Source of the DNA: an uncultured Lachnospiraceae bacterium
GTDB lineage: Bacteria; Bacillota; Clostridia; Lachnospirales; Lachnospiraceae
Length of the DNA: 64,000 nucleotides
Reading direction: 5' to 3'
NCBI GenBank assembly: GCA_947625755.1
Contig: CANQPJ010000006.1
Location: 1 to 64,000, forward strand
A model generated the notes under the pieces. That model saw nothing but the letters and a program-made list of their open reading frames with translations. It was not told the DNA's origin and made no database searches. Below are positions 1-8,549 of this stretch, one piece after another. The first letter of the stretch is position 1; each line of letters opens with the position of its first letter. The position numbers and the translations under genes are program-made.

Positions 1-68
1 ATTCCACCTTGTGGAATTTAATCCTACAAGATAGAATTTAATCTTACAAAGTGGAATTTACTTTTACA
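1..68. repeat. Imperfect 20-bp tandem repeat with a palindrome at the window edge
   Basis: Three units of 20 bp (about 9-28, 29-48 and 49-68) share the core GGAATTTA followed by a TTACA-like end. Positions 1-17 form a perfect 7-bp inverted repeat (ATTCCAC / GTGGAAT) with a 3-nt centre. The last unit overlaps the stop codon of the acyltransferase gene at 64. The 12-mer AAGTGGAATTTA of unit three recurs at about 5845 between two other acyltransferase genes. The function is unknown; the array may continue to the left of the window. Confidence 0.6.
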
Positions 69-1068
69 AGTGACTAAAGTCATATATCACCTTACTAATT
101 CCATGCAAAAACCATGCTGCAATATAACTAAATATCAATGTCCCAACAATATATACAGGTACACTAAACCTTTCCATTAATAAGAACAAGATAAGTACAT
201 GAACAATATATACTTCATAGGAAATAGTATCAAAATGGGTTATTATCTTTATTGCTCTATCACTTTTAATATGTTTCCCCAGCCAATAGACAATTGTACA
301 TAACCATAAATCCATCACCAATAATCCATAATATATGATAATTCGATCATAAATAATCTGTCCGTCAAACTTACTATTAAAAATGATTACCATAACAGAG
401 GCAGCAACTGTAAGAACAGTAGTAATTACTATTCTTTTATTCTCTATACATTCAGGTAGAATTTTATTCCCAATAAAATATCCAACCACATAAACACCAA
501 TGGCAATAATACACCAACTTAACGTGTGACCTGCTACCATTCCAACATCTGTAAAATATGCTAGAAAAATTTGAGCAACCATTGCAAATAATACTGTTAA
601 AATTCCTATATTTTTGTTTAAATTTTTTTCTCTAATCCATTGCAACAAAGGGGTTATTATATAACAAATCATAATCAGAGTAAGAAACCAAAGTTGTCCT
701 GCCCCCCCCCTAGTATCTGCAGCCAATATGCCTTGCAAGTTAAATATATATATAAATACGTTTTTCAGATTAAATACATTCCAAACAACAGCACTCACAA
801 TAAAGTCAATTACCATAAAAATCCACATTGGAATGCAAATTCTTATCACTCTGTTTTTAAACCATTCCATCCATTTATTCACATGTTTATTTCCGTATAA
901 ATATCCTGATATAAACAAAAAAATTAAAACTCCTGAATTTGTAATCTGTATTACTATTGATTTCATGGAAAAAGATACATGCATTAATATATGGTCGCAT
1001 AAAATCATTGTCATTGCCATAACACGAATTAATTGGATTGAAATATTTCTCTTTTTTACAAAATTCAT
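64..1068 (-). CDS. Membrane O-acyltransferase (acyltransferase-3 family), poly-G tract in frame (ON)
   Basis: Probable integral-membrane acyltransferase that acetylates or otherwise acylates a surface polysaccharide. The protein is about 334 residues and almost entirely hydrophobic, with roughly ten membrane segments. The N-terminal pattern of a basic residue, IQLIRVMAM and a catalytic-type His in ILCDHILMH fits the acyltransferase-3 family, as does the FISGYL segment. The start ATG at 1068 is chosen because GAGG lies just upstream and the preceding LicD gene ends at 1088. A run of nine G on the coding strand (702-710) encodes RGG immediately before the conserved G-Q-LWFL stretch and is in frame here. 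It is the last gene of the minus-strand polysaccharide run visible in the window. The substrate cannot be told from sequence. Confidence 0.85.
   Translation of the reverse strand: MNFVKKRNISIQLIRVMAMTMILCDHILMHVSFSMKSIVIQITNSGVLIFLFISGYLYGNKHVNKWMEWFKNRVIRICIPMWIFMVIDFIVSAVVWNVFNLKNVFIYIFNLQGILAADTRGGAGQLWFLTLIMICYIITPLLQWIREKNLNKNIGILTVLFAMVAQIFLAYFTDVGMVAGHTLSWCIIAIGVYVVGYFIGNKILPECIENKRIVITTVLTVAASVMVIIFNSKFDGQIIYDRIIIYYGLLVMDLWLCTIVYWLGKHIKSDRAIKIITHFDTISYEVYIVHVLILFLLMERFSVPVYIVGTLIFSYIAAWFLHGISKVIYDFSHL
702..710 (-). repeat. Poly-G tract, 9 G (ON)
   Basis: Nine consecutive C on the plus strand, read as G on the coding strand, within the acyltransferase gene. The reading frame is open with nine. 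Loss or gain of one base would truncate the protein before the LWFL motif. Confidence 0.9.
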
Positions 1069-1087
1069 TTTAGTTGGTACCTCTTTT

Positions 1088-1916
1088 TTATTCTTCAATA
1101 GCTTTATTTTTTTCCTTTTCAACATCAAATATAACTCTCGTTGGATTATGGTTTCTTCTTTCCGATTGAGGAGGTAATTTCATATAATCACCATAGATTT
1201 GAGTTAATATCAAATCACTTTTTTGTGGTGCATAAAATTTTTTGTCTTCAAAATCAACTAAAACAGGTTCACCATACCAATCTATTGGCATTGTCTCTCT
1301 CACATAACCATACCAACTACCATAATCAATATAATAGTTTCCATTTTTGCATGACGCTGCAATTTTCTCACGTATTGACCAAATTGTTCTAATAGAAAGC
1401 GGTCGGGTTAGTCCATATAGAACTTTATGAAGCCATGAAACTTTTTTGGGACCCATAACCCTCATTAAAACAACATAGATAAATGACTGAATGAACCTGG
1501 ATTTTCCATGATACCATATTCCTTTGTTTTTCTTACTCTGATCCAATGGGAATATATCAATAAAAATTCCCTTATGACAATTCAAATTTCTCAATGCATA
1601 CTCATCAAACAAAGTATTATTCTTTCTTATCTTTGCATAAGAAAGATGGTGTTTTGGATCTGTAGATATATCCTGTAGCATATATTTCTTTCCTACCCCC
1701 CCTATGACATAATTTTATAAACTTACGATAATCTTTTCGGGGCATAGCAATATCAATATCATCATCCCATGGGATAAATCCTTTATGTCTAACCGCTCCT
1801 AATAAAGAACCTGCAGTCAAATAATAAGTAAGATTGTTTTTCTCACAAATGTTATGTACTACTTCAAGAATTTCCAACTCAACTTTTTGTAATTTTTTTA
1901 ATGTACTTACTTCCAT
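1088..1916 (-). pseudogene. licD: LicD-family phosphotransferase, frameshifted at a 7-G tract (phase-OFF)
   Basis: LicD-type nucleotidyl/phosphotransferases attach phosphocholine or similar phospho-substituents to surface glycans. The upstream part (start ATG 1916 after AAGGAG) carries the hallmark LTAGSLLGAVRHKGF-IPWDDDIDIAMPR motif. The frame breaks at seven G (1696-1702) and the rest of the family (TDPKHHLSYAKIRK, then CHKGIFIDIFPLD) continues in another frame down to 1088. With six or nine G the two pieces join into one protein of 275 or 276 residues, the usual family length. The frameshift coincides exactly with the homopolymer and both halves look otherwise undamaged, so a reversible OFF state is more likely than decay. 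It lies directly after a flippase gene and before an acyltransferase that has its own poly-G tract. An assembly error in the run is the main alternative. Confidence 0.85.
1696..1702 (-). repeat. Poly-G tract, 7 G (OFF)
   Basis: Seven G on the coding strand of licD. Six or nine would restore the frame and encode His-Arg-Gly-(Gly)-Val-Gly-Lys-Lys-Tyr. The frame breaks exactly at this run. Confidence 0.9.
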
Positions 1917-1943
1917 GATAATCTCCTTAATCACATATTTAAA

Positions 1944-3482
1944 TTATTTTTCAAAATTATCTTTCCCAATCATTTTCCTAACAAGCCGCACTGTTCCTTT
2001 TAATTCCTTTGATTTTAGATTACAAAGTGTAAATAAAGAAACTGAAATAACAACACTAATCACTAACTTGATGGCTATTTCACTCACCCCTTGAGCTGTG
2101 ACAAAGTTACACAGCAAACAGGATATAGAAGAGATTCCAATCATCTCTAATAAATAAACAACCATTTTTTTAATAAATGCAATTAATTCATCCTGATTAA
2201 ACGCCGTTGTAAAAAGATTATGTATAATCCATGGAATTCCAATAATTCCCATACTGATAACTGTTGACATCAACACTCCATAAATTCCCAATATTTTCAC
2301 TGTTGCTAAATTTAAGAACAGATTAATCATGGAAACAACAAATGGCCTGTATCGATCCTGATGCCATATTCCCGCTGCATCTTTAAACAATGTAAGCACT
2401 GCATTAATTTCATAAACCACAAAGTATAATGCAAAACAAACCACTGCATTCATGTCTAACATATTGGCTTTGCCCATCCATAATTGCATAAATGGCTGAA
2501 ACAAATTAAGAAAACAGCAGGTACACATGCAAACTGCCCACATAGAAATATATGTAATTACACCAAAATCATTATAGTTCTTCTCTTTACTTTCAGTCAT
2601 CAGGCTATTTCCGATTCCCGCGGTTAAAGAAGAATACCCAATAGCAGCCATGCCTATGATAGAAACAACTACATAATAATAATTATTATAGATGGCCAAA
2701 ACAGTTAGTCCTAAAAATGCAGAGATAACAATTGCATCTGCGGAATTTATAATTGTATCTCCTACTTTCATCATAAACAGGTCTTTGACTTTGTGATTAA
2801 TTTCTTTAATATCACTTTTTGGAAGTTTACCACCTGCCTCATATTCCGGATACATCTTACTGACAATCACTGTGGAAACAATATTAATAAAAAATTGTGC
2901 GCTCATGGCAAGCAAGATATACACATAATAATTTTTTAAAAAGATTAAAACAATAATCTGTCCAATATATAATGGTGTATCCACTAAAAGCGTTATTTTG
3001 CTCATAACATCCAGTCTCTGATAAGCAGACAACAATGATTTTTTATGTGCAAAAAATAAATATGATAACACCACAGCAATCAAATTGATATAATACAAAC
3101 CATATAGATTGATAGCTTCTGGAAAGTCTCCTTTAATCAAATAAGGTAAAAGTGGTGTAAGGCATAAACCTATTAGCAAAATAATAACTCCCACTATCCT
3201 ATAATAGAGTTTGTATAATCGCATTAATGAACAAATCTTATCCTTATCATCCTCTGCAATAGGCTTATACATGCTATATACAATCACACCTTCCACACCT
3301 AATTCTGCCAACGTTAAAATTGACAAAATCGACGTAAAAAAGCTATTTAATCCTATGTACTCCATACCTAAAAAATATAGCAATGCTGTCCGCATAAAAA
3401 ATGGAACCAGTACTTGATATATTTTTAGTATGACACCAAATATAATATTTCTTTTTGCATTTTTAGTTCTTTCCAGTTTCAT
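1944..3482 (-). CDS. Wzx/MATE-like polysaccharide flippase (oligosaccharide flippase family)
   Basis: A 512-residue integral-membrane protein with about 12-14 hydrophobic segments and the N-terminal pattern KNAKRNIIFGVILK-IYQVLVPF typical of the polysaccharide transporter (PST) branch of the MOP flippase superfamily. This family moves lipid-linked glycan repeat units across the membrane. The start is the ATG at 3482, with AAAGGAAAG upstream. It sits between an acyltransferase and licD. A second, sequence-distinct flippase lies at 7080-8534, so the locus carries two, which is unusual for one polysaccharide. The family assignment is solid; the transported substrate is unknown. Confidence 0.85.
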   Translation of the reverse strand: MKLERTKNAKRNIIFGVILKIYQVLVPFFMRTALLYFLGMEYIGLNSFFTSILSILTLAELGVEGVIVYSMYKPIAEDDKDKICSLMRLYKLYYRIVGVIILLIGLCLTPLLPYLIKGDFPEAINLYGLYYINLIAVVLSYLFFAHKKSLLSAYQRLDVMSKITLLVDTPLYIGQIIVLIFLKNYYVYILLAMSAQFFINIVSTVIVSKMYPEYEAGGKLPKSDIKEINHKVKDLFMMKVGDTIINSADAIVISAFLGLTVLAIYNNYYYVVVSIIGMAAIGYSSLTAGIGNSLMTESKEKNYNDFGVITYISMWAVCMCTCCFLNLFQPFMQLWMGKANMLDMNAVVCFALYFVVYEINAVLTLFKDAAGIWHQDRYRPFVVSMINLFLNLATVKILGIYGVLMSTVISMGIIGIPWIIHNLFTTAFNQDELIAFIKKMVVYLLEMIGISSISCLLCNFVTAQGVSEIAIKLVISVVISVSLFTLCNLKSKELKGTVRLVRKMIGKDNFEK

Positions 3483-3578
3483 ATATAATTAGTCTGCTTT
3501 CCTTTAATCAAGTTATTATATGGATAAAATTTAAGTTTTTAATAGTTAAACTTTACTCACAAAAATTGTTTCTTATAA

Positions 3579-4559
3579 TCATTTTATTTTTCCACCTACA
3601 AGAAAAGGACAATATCTTTTTAAAACGTATGCCATTAACATTGTTCCTGTCAAAGTACATACGAAATATACAATCGTACTTAACAATAAATTTGATATAT
3701 CTAAAATGTTATTTAAAATATAAATTACAGAATATTGAAGACAATATATCACTAATGAATTTATTCCAATAAACTGTAATATTTTATTTTCTTTCATATG
3801 CATACAAATTGTTATTATAATACCGGTGCCTCCAAGAATCGTAAAAAGCGCTATAATCGGATTGCCATAATCTCCCAGATATAAACTAATTCTCTCATTT
3901 CTAATAATCATAATATAGTTTCCGATAATAAACAAACCTACATAAATGGCAAACATACACCAATTAGTTATTTTATTTATTATATTTACTTCTTTTAGTA
4001 AATATCCTAGCAAAAGACAAAAAACTGCCATTATTACAACATCCAATGACCACGGTAATGCCTCATGTACATAACATGAATAAAGATGTCCTAATGTGTA
4101 AAATAAAAACATCCATAAAAAAATATGTTTTTTATTTTTTATCAAATATTTTGTCAGAATAAACATTATAATTTCAGATGTGAATAAACAGGTGAGAAAC
4201 CATGCGCCAAACTCATACCCCCCCCTCAACTGTAGCATTATACCAAAAACAATATTGATTGGAGAAATCTTATGGGAAATATTCATTATAACAGAACAAG
4301 CAGACTCAATTATCATATTTAAAACACCAAACAAGATAAAAGAAGGCCATATCAATGTTCTGGCTTTTTTCTTAATAAAGGAAAATATTGATTCCTCTTT
4401 TGGAGAGAAAGTCATACCGGACAAAATAAAAAACATTGGCAACACAAAAGAGTTAATAATCCCCTTAATAATAGGATAGGTAGGGATATGTAAACAAATC
4501 ACAAACATTGCTCCAAAAGCTTTTGTAAAATCTATCCATGTCAATCTTTTTACAGCCAT
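3579..4559 (-). CDS. Membrane acyltransferase, acyltransferase-3 family (NodC-adjacent/OatA-like), poly-G in frame (ON)
   Basis: A 326-residue multi-pass protein. It opens with LTWIDFTKAFGAMFVICLHI, the canonical acyltransferase-3 start with a catalytic-type His, followed by FVLPMFFILSGM. It probably transfers an acyl group to the surface glycan from the cytoplasmic side. The start ATG at 4559 follows AAGGAGG at good spacing. Eight G on the coding strand (4218-4225) encode RGG just before the conserved GAWFLT stretch and are in frame here. A promoter-like element that recurs elsewhere in this window lies upstream at 4633-4658, so this gene may start its own transcript. The polysaccharide context suggests glycan modification; the substrate is unknown. 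Confidence 0.85.
   Translation of the reverse strand: MAVKRLTWIDFTKAFGAMFVICLHIPTYPIIKGIINSFVLPMFFILSGMTFSPKEESIFSFIKKKARTLIWPSFILFGVLNMIIESACSVIMNISHKISPINIVFGIMLQLRGGYEFGAWFLTCLFTSEIIMFILTKYLIKNKKHIFLWMFLFYTLGHLYSCYVHEALPWSLDVVIMAVFCLLLGYLLKEVNIINKITNWCMFAIYVGLFIIGNYIMIIRNERISLYLGDYGNPIIALFTILGGTGIIITICMHMKENKILQFIGINSLVIYCLQYSVIYILNNILDISNLLLSTIVYFVCTLTGTMLMAYVLKRYCPFLVGGKIK
4218..4225 (-). repeat. Poly-G tract, 8 G (ON)
   Basis: Eight G on the coding strand, encoding Leu-Arg-Gly-Gly-Tyr just before GAWFL. The frame is open with eight. Confidence 0.9.
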
Positions 4560-4632
4560 ATTTTTCCTCCTTGATTTTGCTGCTTATCATTAATTTTATC
4601 CCTGTAATTTTTTATTTTTCAATCTAGTAAAG

Positions 4633-4658
4633 CATACCATACTTTTCTTTGATTTAAA
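4633..4658 (-). promoter_or_regulatory. Promoter-like element, copy 1 (extended -10)
   Basis: On the minus strand TTTAAA (4658-4653) is followed at 16 bp by GTATGGTATGCT, an extended -10 of the form TGnTATGCT, and then a conserved downstream GAAAAATA. Closely similar blocks occur at 18072-18098 and 20893-20919, each upstream of a polysaccharide gene. Promoter function is inferred from the boxes and their repetition. Confidence 0.55.
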
Positions 4659-4666
4659 AACATGAC

Positions 4667-4759
4667 TTACACATTTCTACTATTTTCGCATGATTGTAAA
4701 TTTTTTTCAATATTAAATATAACTCTTGTTGGATTATAATTTTTCTTTCTTCTTCGGGC
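4667..4759 (-). pseudogene. Remnant of a LicD gene 3' end
   Basis: On the minus strand, codons downstream of the acyltransferase stop read RRKKNYNPTRVIFNIEK and run to a stop at 4667. This closely matches the C terminus of the LicD gene at 1088 (RRNHNPTRVIFDVEK). The rest of the gene is missing. This indicates that a second licD once followed the acyltransferase at 4781-5794, or that recombination between licD ends reshuffled the locus. Confidence 0.75.
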
Positions 4760-4780
4760 AAAAAAAGTTTTCCCACTACT

Positions 4781-5794
4781 CTAAACAACTCCAAACCACT
4801 TACTTATTCTATTACCAAAAATTTTATGAAATATCATTACAAATGCCAGACTTACAGCAAAAACTAAAAAGCTATTTATTATGTACGGAACACATGAGTA
4901 GCCGGGTATCTTCTGCAAAACAGTTTTCATCATAAGATGAGAAAGATATATCCCAAAAGAATAATTTCCTACAGTCACCAACCATTTAGGACAAAACTTA
5001 TTTTTATCGTCCTTTATATAACAATACGCTATTAACAGAAACAACAAGCTGGTCAAATAATTAGATAATTGTAACTGAGAGCCAAAATTACTGTACCCTG
5101 CTCGCATTAAAATATAATTCTCTAGTATTTGTACTGGCAAAGACAGCATATAAAGTAAAATAATTCGTTGAATCTTATAATCCTTCTTTATCAAACCATT
5201 GCCCAGCATCAATCCAAAATAATAGAATATAACCCATGCCAGACAAGATACATTCAAAATTACTTGAGTATTCTTACCATATACATGACCTGTGAAAAAC
5301 GCAAAATACTTGTACGAAATTAGAAAAATTGGAGAAACAAGCCATCCAATCCATCTAAATCGGGAAAATATTAATTTTTTTAAAACGGGAGTTAAAATTA
5401 CAAGTTCTATGTATACAAAAATATAATAAAATGCATAATTTGCATTTGTAGTTATCAAAAGTTTCAGTAATACAAGGAACCCTTCTTTAATGTCCATATG
5501 TCTTATTATAGGAAATGCATACAAGATGGTCCAGATTATATATGGTATAATAACCCTGAAAATTCTTTTTTTATAAAAAGACCACCAGTCATTTCTATCA
5601 ATTTTAGTTAAATACCCTGATAAAAAAATAAACAAGGGTACTGCGTAATTTATAATCGGTCTACAGACAACCTGACACACACCACTTGGCGTTGTATGTA
5701 TTAAAATAACTGCAACAATTGCCAAGGCTCTTAAAACCTGTATTTTATCCTGTCTTGCTGAAGAACTGTACCCCCCCCTCATCATCCGTAACAT
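4781..5794 (-). CDS. Membrane acyltransferase, acyltransferase-3 family, poly-G next to the start codon (ON)
   Basis: A 337-residue multi-pass protein with the family opening DKIQVLRALAIVAVILIHT and the FIFLSGYL segment, followed by about ten membrane spans. It probably acylates a polysaccharide. The start ATG at 5794 lies behind AGGAGG with a fairly long 11-base spacer. Unlike the other acyltransferases here, the eight-G tract (5772-5779) lies within the first nine codons (MLRMMRGGY), before the conserved domain, so slippage would remove the entire protein. The tract is in frame. The gene is followed by a LicD remnant at 4667-4759. Upstream is a 178-bp AT-rich gap with no convincing gene. 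Confidence 0.85.
   Translation of the reverse strand: MLRMMRGGYSSSARQDKIQVLRALAIVAVILIHTTPSGVCQVVCRPIINYAVPLFIFLSGYLTKIDRNDWWSFYKKRIFRVIIPYIIWTILYAFPIIRHMDIKEGFLVLLKLLITTNANYAFYYIFVYIELVILTPVLKKLIFSRFRWIGWLVSPIFLISYKYFAFFTGHVYGKNTQVILNVSCLAWVIFYYFGLMLGNGLIKKDYKIQRIILLYMLSLPVQILENYILMRAGYSNFGSQLQLSNYLTSLLFLLIAYCYIKDDKNKFCPKWLVTVGNYSFGIYLSHLMMKTVLQKIPGYSCVPYIINSFLVFAVSLAFVMIFHKIFGNRISKWFGVV
5772..5779 (-). repeat. Poly-G tract, 8 G (ON)
   Basis: Eight G on the coding strand at codons 6-8, encoding Arg-Gly-Gly-Tyr just after the start. The frame is open with eight. Confidence 0.9.
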
Positions 5795-5972
5795 TATAAT
5801 TATTTCCTCCTATTTATGTATTAAACTTTTTCTAAATAACAGAAGTGGAATTTATACATATACAATATAAATCTCTTAAGTATTCAATTTTGGATTTTCT
5901 ATATTCTTTTATTATTTTCTCTCGTTATAGATAATTCATTAATAATAAATATTTCTATTATAAGTACAAATA

Positions 5973-7039
5973 TTATTTTTTATTTATTACCAGATGAAAA
6001 AATGTAATATGATTTATAAACCATTTAAAAAGCATCGCCAAAATTAACGTGGTCACTAGAGAAACGCAAAACAAAATATAGTCATTATCTATCATTCTGC
6101 TAAATATCATCAAAGGAATCCTTTGTAATATATATATCTCAAAAGTGTACTTTCCTAATAATCTTAATATTTTATTGTTCACAGATATTTTCATACTTAA
6201 AATAACAATGGTTAAAATAAAGAATATACTAAAAATCTGATAAAAGAAATCATCAGAATACCATACACCACCGTTAAAAATTCCTAGATGCACCATACAC
6301 AACAGACCTAGAACCAAAATTGTCAATAATACTCCAACACAATACCTAACATTGTTTTTCTGCAAAACCGCTTCTATCTGTTTTTTATACAGTTGATACA
6401 TCATTCCCGCAGGATATACCAAAATGGTATTATACCAATGGCTTCCCTTTCTGCTATAAGTTAAAACCACAATATATACACAGCACATAAAAATTAAAAA
6501 TATAACTGAATGTATTTTATTATTCCTTATAAATTTAAATGCAATATATGTAAAAAAATACAAGGATAACATTGCGAAAATATACCAATTACTGTTTCCA
6601 ATATCTGTCCATGCAAAAAAAGCAACTATGATTTTAAGCGGACTATAATAATTTCCAATACATATATCAACTAAAAGAAATAGTAGAATTGCAAATACAA
6701 ATTGAATCCAAACCTTGAATATCCTACTCTTTGGAATTGATTCAATATATTCCGAACCTTTTTTACATATCTGATACATAATTCCGTATCCGGAAAAAAA
6801 TAAAAAAGGTACTACAATCAGCTGTCCCATAAAAACATCTATGGCAATAGCTAAATTATCGTACCCCCCCCTATAGTTTCAGCGTACTGGGAATAATGCC
6901 TGTAAAAAACCAATAAAACAAAAATTCCGTTGATTGCCATCGTTTTATCTTTTGAAAGATAATCCGCAAAATAATTCTTACCCGAAAACTTTATGCCATA
7001 TAAACATAAAATAATAATAAGAAAATAAAATATATTCAT
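5973..7039 (-). pseudogene. Membrane acyltransferase, frameshifted at an 8-G tract (phase-OFF)
   Basis: The upstream part (ATG at 7039 after AAAGGATGAG) contains one membrane segment and the family opening MAINGIFVLLVFYRHYSQY with its His. It then hits eight G (6864-6871) and a stop at 6851. The continuation in the other frame (VVPFLFFSGYGIMYQ and about nine membrane spans, ending at 5973) is the rest of an acyltransferase-3 protein. With nine G the pieces join as ETIGGGYDNLAIAID into a single protein of 355 residues. No other damage is visible, so this looks like a reversible OFF state. It lies between a flippase and another acyltransferase. Confidence 0.85.
6864..6871 (-). repeat. Poly-G tract, 8 G (OFF)
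   Basis: Eight G on the coding strand of the acyltransferase. Nine or six would restore the frame. Translation as written stops about five codons after the tract. Confidence 0.9.
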
Positions 7040-7079
7040 ATCTCTCATCCTTTCTACATTTGTATTTTAAACTTATTTT

Positions 7080-8534
7080 TTATTTTCTCCTTACTATATT
7101 TTTTATCGTTTCTAAAACATACTGAAAAGAATCGAATCTACACAAGATAGAGCCGATAATATATATGACTGCACCGGCAACCACTTGAAACAATATAATA
7201 AAAATGTCCGAAATATTTAACAGACAAATTGGATAAATCATCAAAGCCATAACACATGACAAAACAATAGACGGTAAAATATCTAATATCTGCTCTAAAT
7301 AACTATATTGTAGTAGTTTTTTATTTGGAGACGCATTCAAAATACTTGCAATGAAAGAATATACAACTGTGCTGAATGCTATAGCCATTACTCCATGTGG
7401 CATTGCGATAAATAATATAATTAATCCAAGACTTTTTTTAATTATTTCTAATCTTAAAAATAAATCACTTCTTCCCATCGCCTTTATTGCATTCAAATTT
7501 GCAGTCTGTATCGGTTCCAATGCATATCCGATGCAGAACAATCTTAAGTAAGGCACAGCCATCAACCACTTTTCCGTGAGAATCAGCCGGACAACAGGTT
7601 CGGCACAGACCGCAAGACCAATCATCAAAGGCCACATAATATAACTGCTTGTCTTAATAGAACGTCTTGTCATATTTTTTACTTTTATATTATCATCCTG
7701 TTCCAAAGCCATGGCAGGCAGTAACACACTATCAATGGAAGAATTAATATTGACAACAATTAAATACGGAAACTGTTTTCCCCGATTAAAATAAGCTAAA
7801 TCAGCAGCAGAATACATTTTTCCTATCACAAGCTGCCTTATATTCTGATATACCGTATGAATCAGACTGGAGACCAAAATCTTCCAGCCAAAATTAAAGA
7901 GAGATTTCAACCTTCTTATAGAAAATACAGCTATCGGTCTCCACTTTACAGTAAACCACAGAACAATTGTATCAATTGTAGTATTAAAAAGATTTTGAGC
8001 CACCAATGCCCATACGCCAAATCCCATATAAGCCATTACAATACCAACAACTGCTGAACCTAATGTTCCACCTAATGTGGCATAAAAAAAGCGCTTAAAC
8101 ATCATATGTTTTGACACATAAGAATGTTGTATGTTTTTTACACCTGAAATTAAAATAGTAATGCCAAGAACTCTTATTACAGGAACCAGAGTACTATTCT
8201 TATAAAAATCCGCGATAAATGGTGCAGCAAAAAATAATAATAAATATAAAAAAGTACACCAAACGATATTAAAGTAAAAAACAGTAGAAAAATCTGTATT
8301 GTCAGCATTTTTTTTCTGAACAAGTGCAGTCCCCATTCCACTGTCTACAAAAACCTGTAAAATTGCAGTGAATACTGTGACTAACGCAATTATTCCATAA
8401 TCAGATGGAGAGAGCAATCTTGCAAGAACAATGGATACAACAAACGAAATTCCCTGTGCTCCGCATCTTTCAGCAAATCTCCATGTAAATCCTGTTACAG
8501 TTTTATTTTTTATATTTTTTTCTGTATCTACCAT
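7080..8534 (-). CDS. WzxC-like oligosaccharide flippase
   Basis: A 484-residue integral-membrane protein that starts KTVTGFTWRFAERCGAQGISFVVSIVLARLLSPSDYG-IIALV, the strong signature of the lipopolysaccharide/colanic-acid type flippase family. These carry lipid-linked repeat units across the membrane. About 12-14 hydrophobic segments are visible. The start ATG at 8534 follows AAAGG. It lies directly downstream of the CDP-glycerol transferase-like gene, with a 15-bp gap. It belongs to a different branch from the flippase at 1944-3482. Confidence 0.9.
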   Translation of the reverse strand: MVDTEKNIKNKTVTGFTWRFAERCGAQGISFVVSIVLARLLSPSDYGIIALVTVFTAILQVFVDSGMGTALVQKKNADNTDFSTVFYFNIVWCTFLYLLLFFAAPFIADFYKNSTLVPVIRVLGITILISGVKNIQHSYVSKHMMFKRFFYATLGGTLGSAVVGIVMAYMGFGVWALVAQNLFNTTIDTIVLWFTVKWRPIAVFSIRRLKSLFNFGWKILVSSLIHTVYQNIRQLVIGKMYSAADLAYFNRGKQFPYLIVVNINSSIDSVLLPAMALEQDDNIKVKNMTRRSIKTSSYIMWPLMIGLAVCAEPVVRLILTEKWLMAVPYLRLFCIGYALEPIQTANLNAIKAMGRSDLFLRLEIIKKSLGLIILFIAMPHGVMAIAFSTVVYSFIASILNASPNKKLLQYSYLEQILDILPSIVLSCVMALMIYPICLLNISDIFIILFQVVAGAVIYIIGSILCRFDSFQYVLETIKNIVRRK

Positions 8535-8549
8535 GACGTTTTTGCCTTT

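Noticed and set aside
640-900. Plus-strand open frames across the polysaccharide genes
   Set aside because: They lie opposite well-supported minus-strand membrane genes, have no ribosome binding sites and no recognisable motifs.
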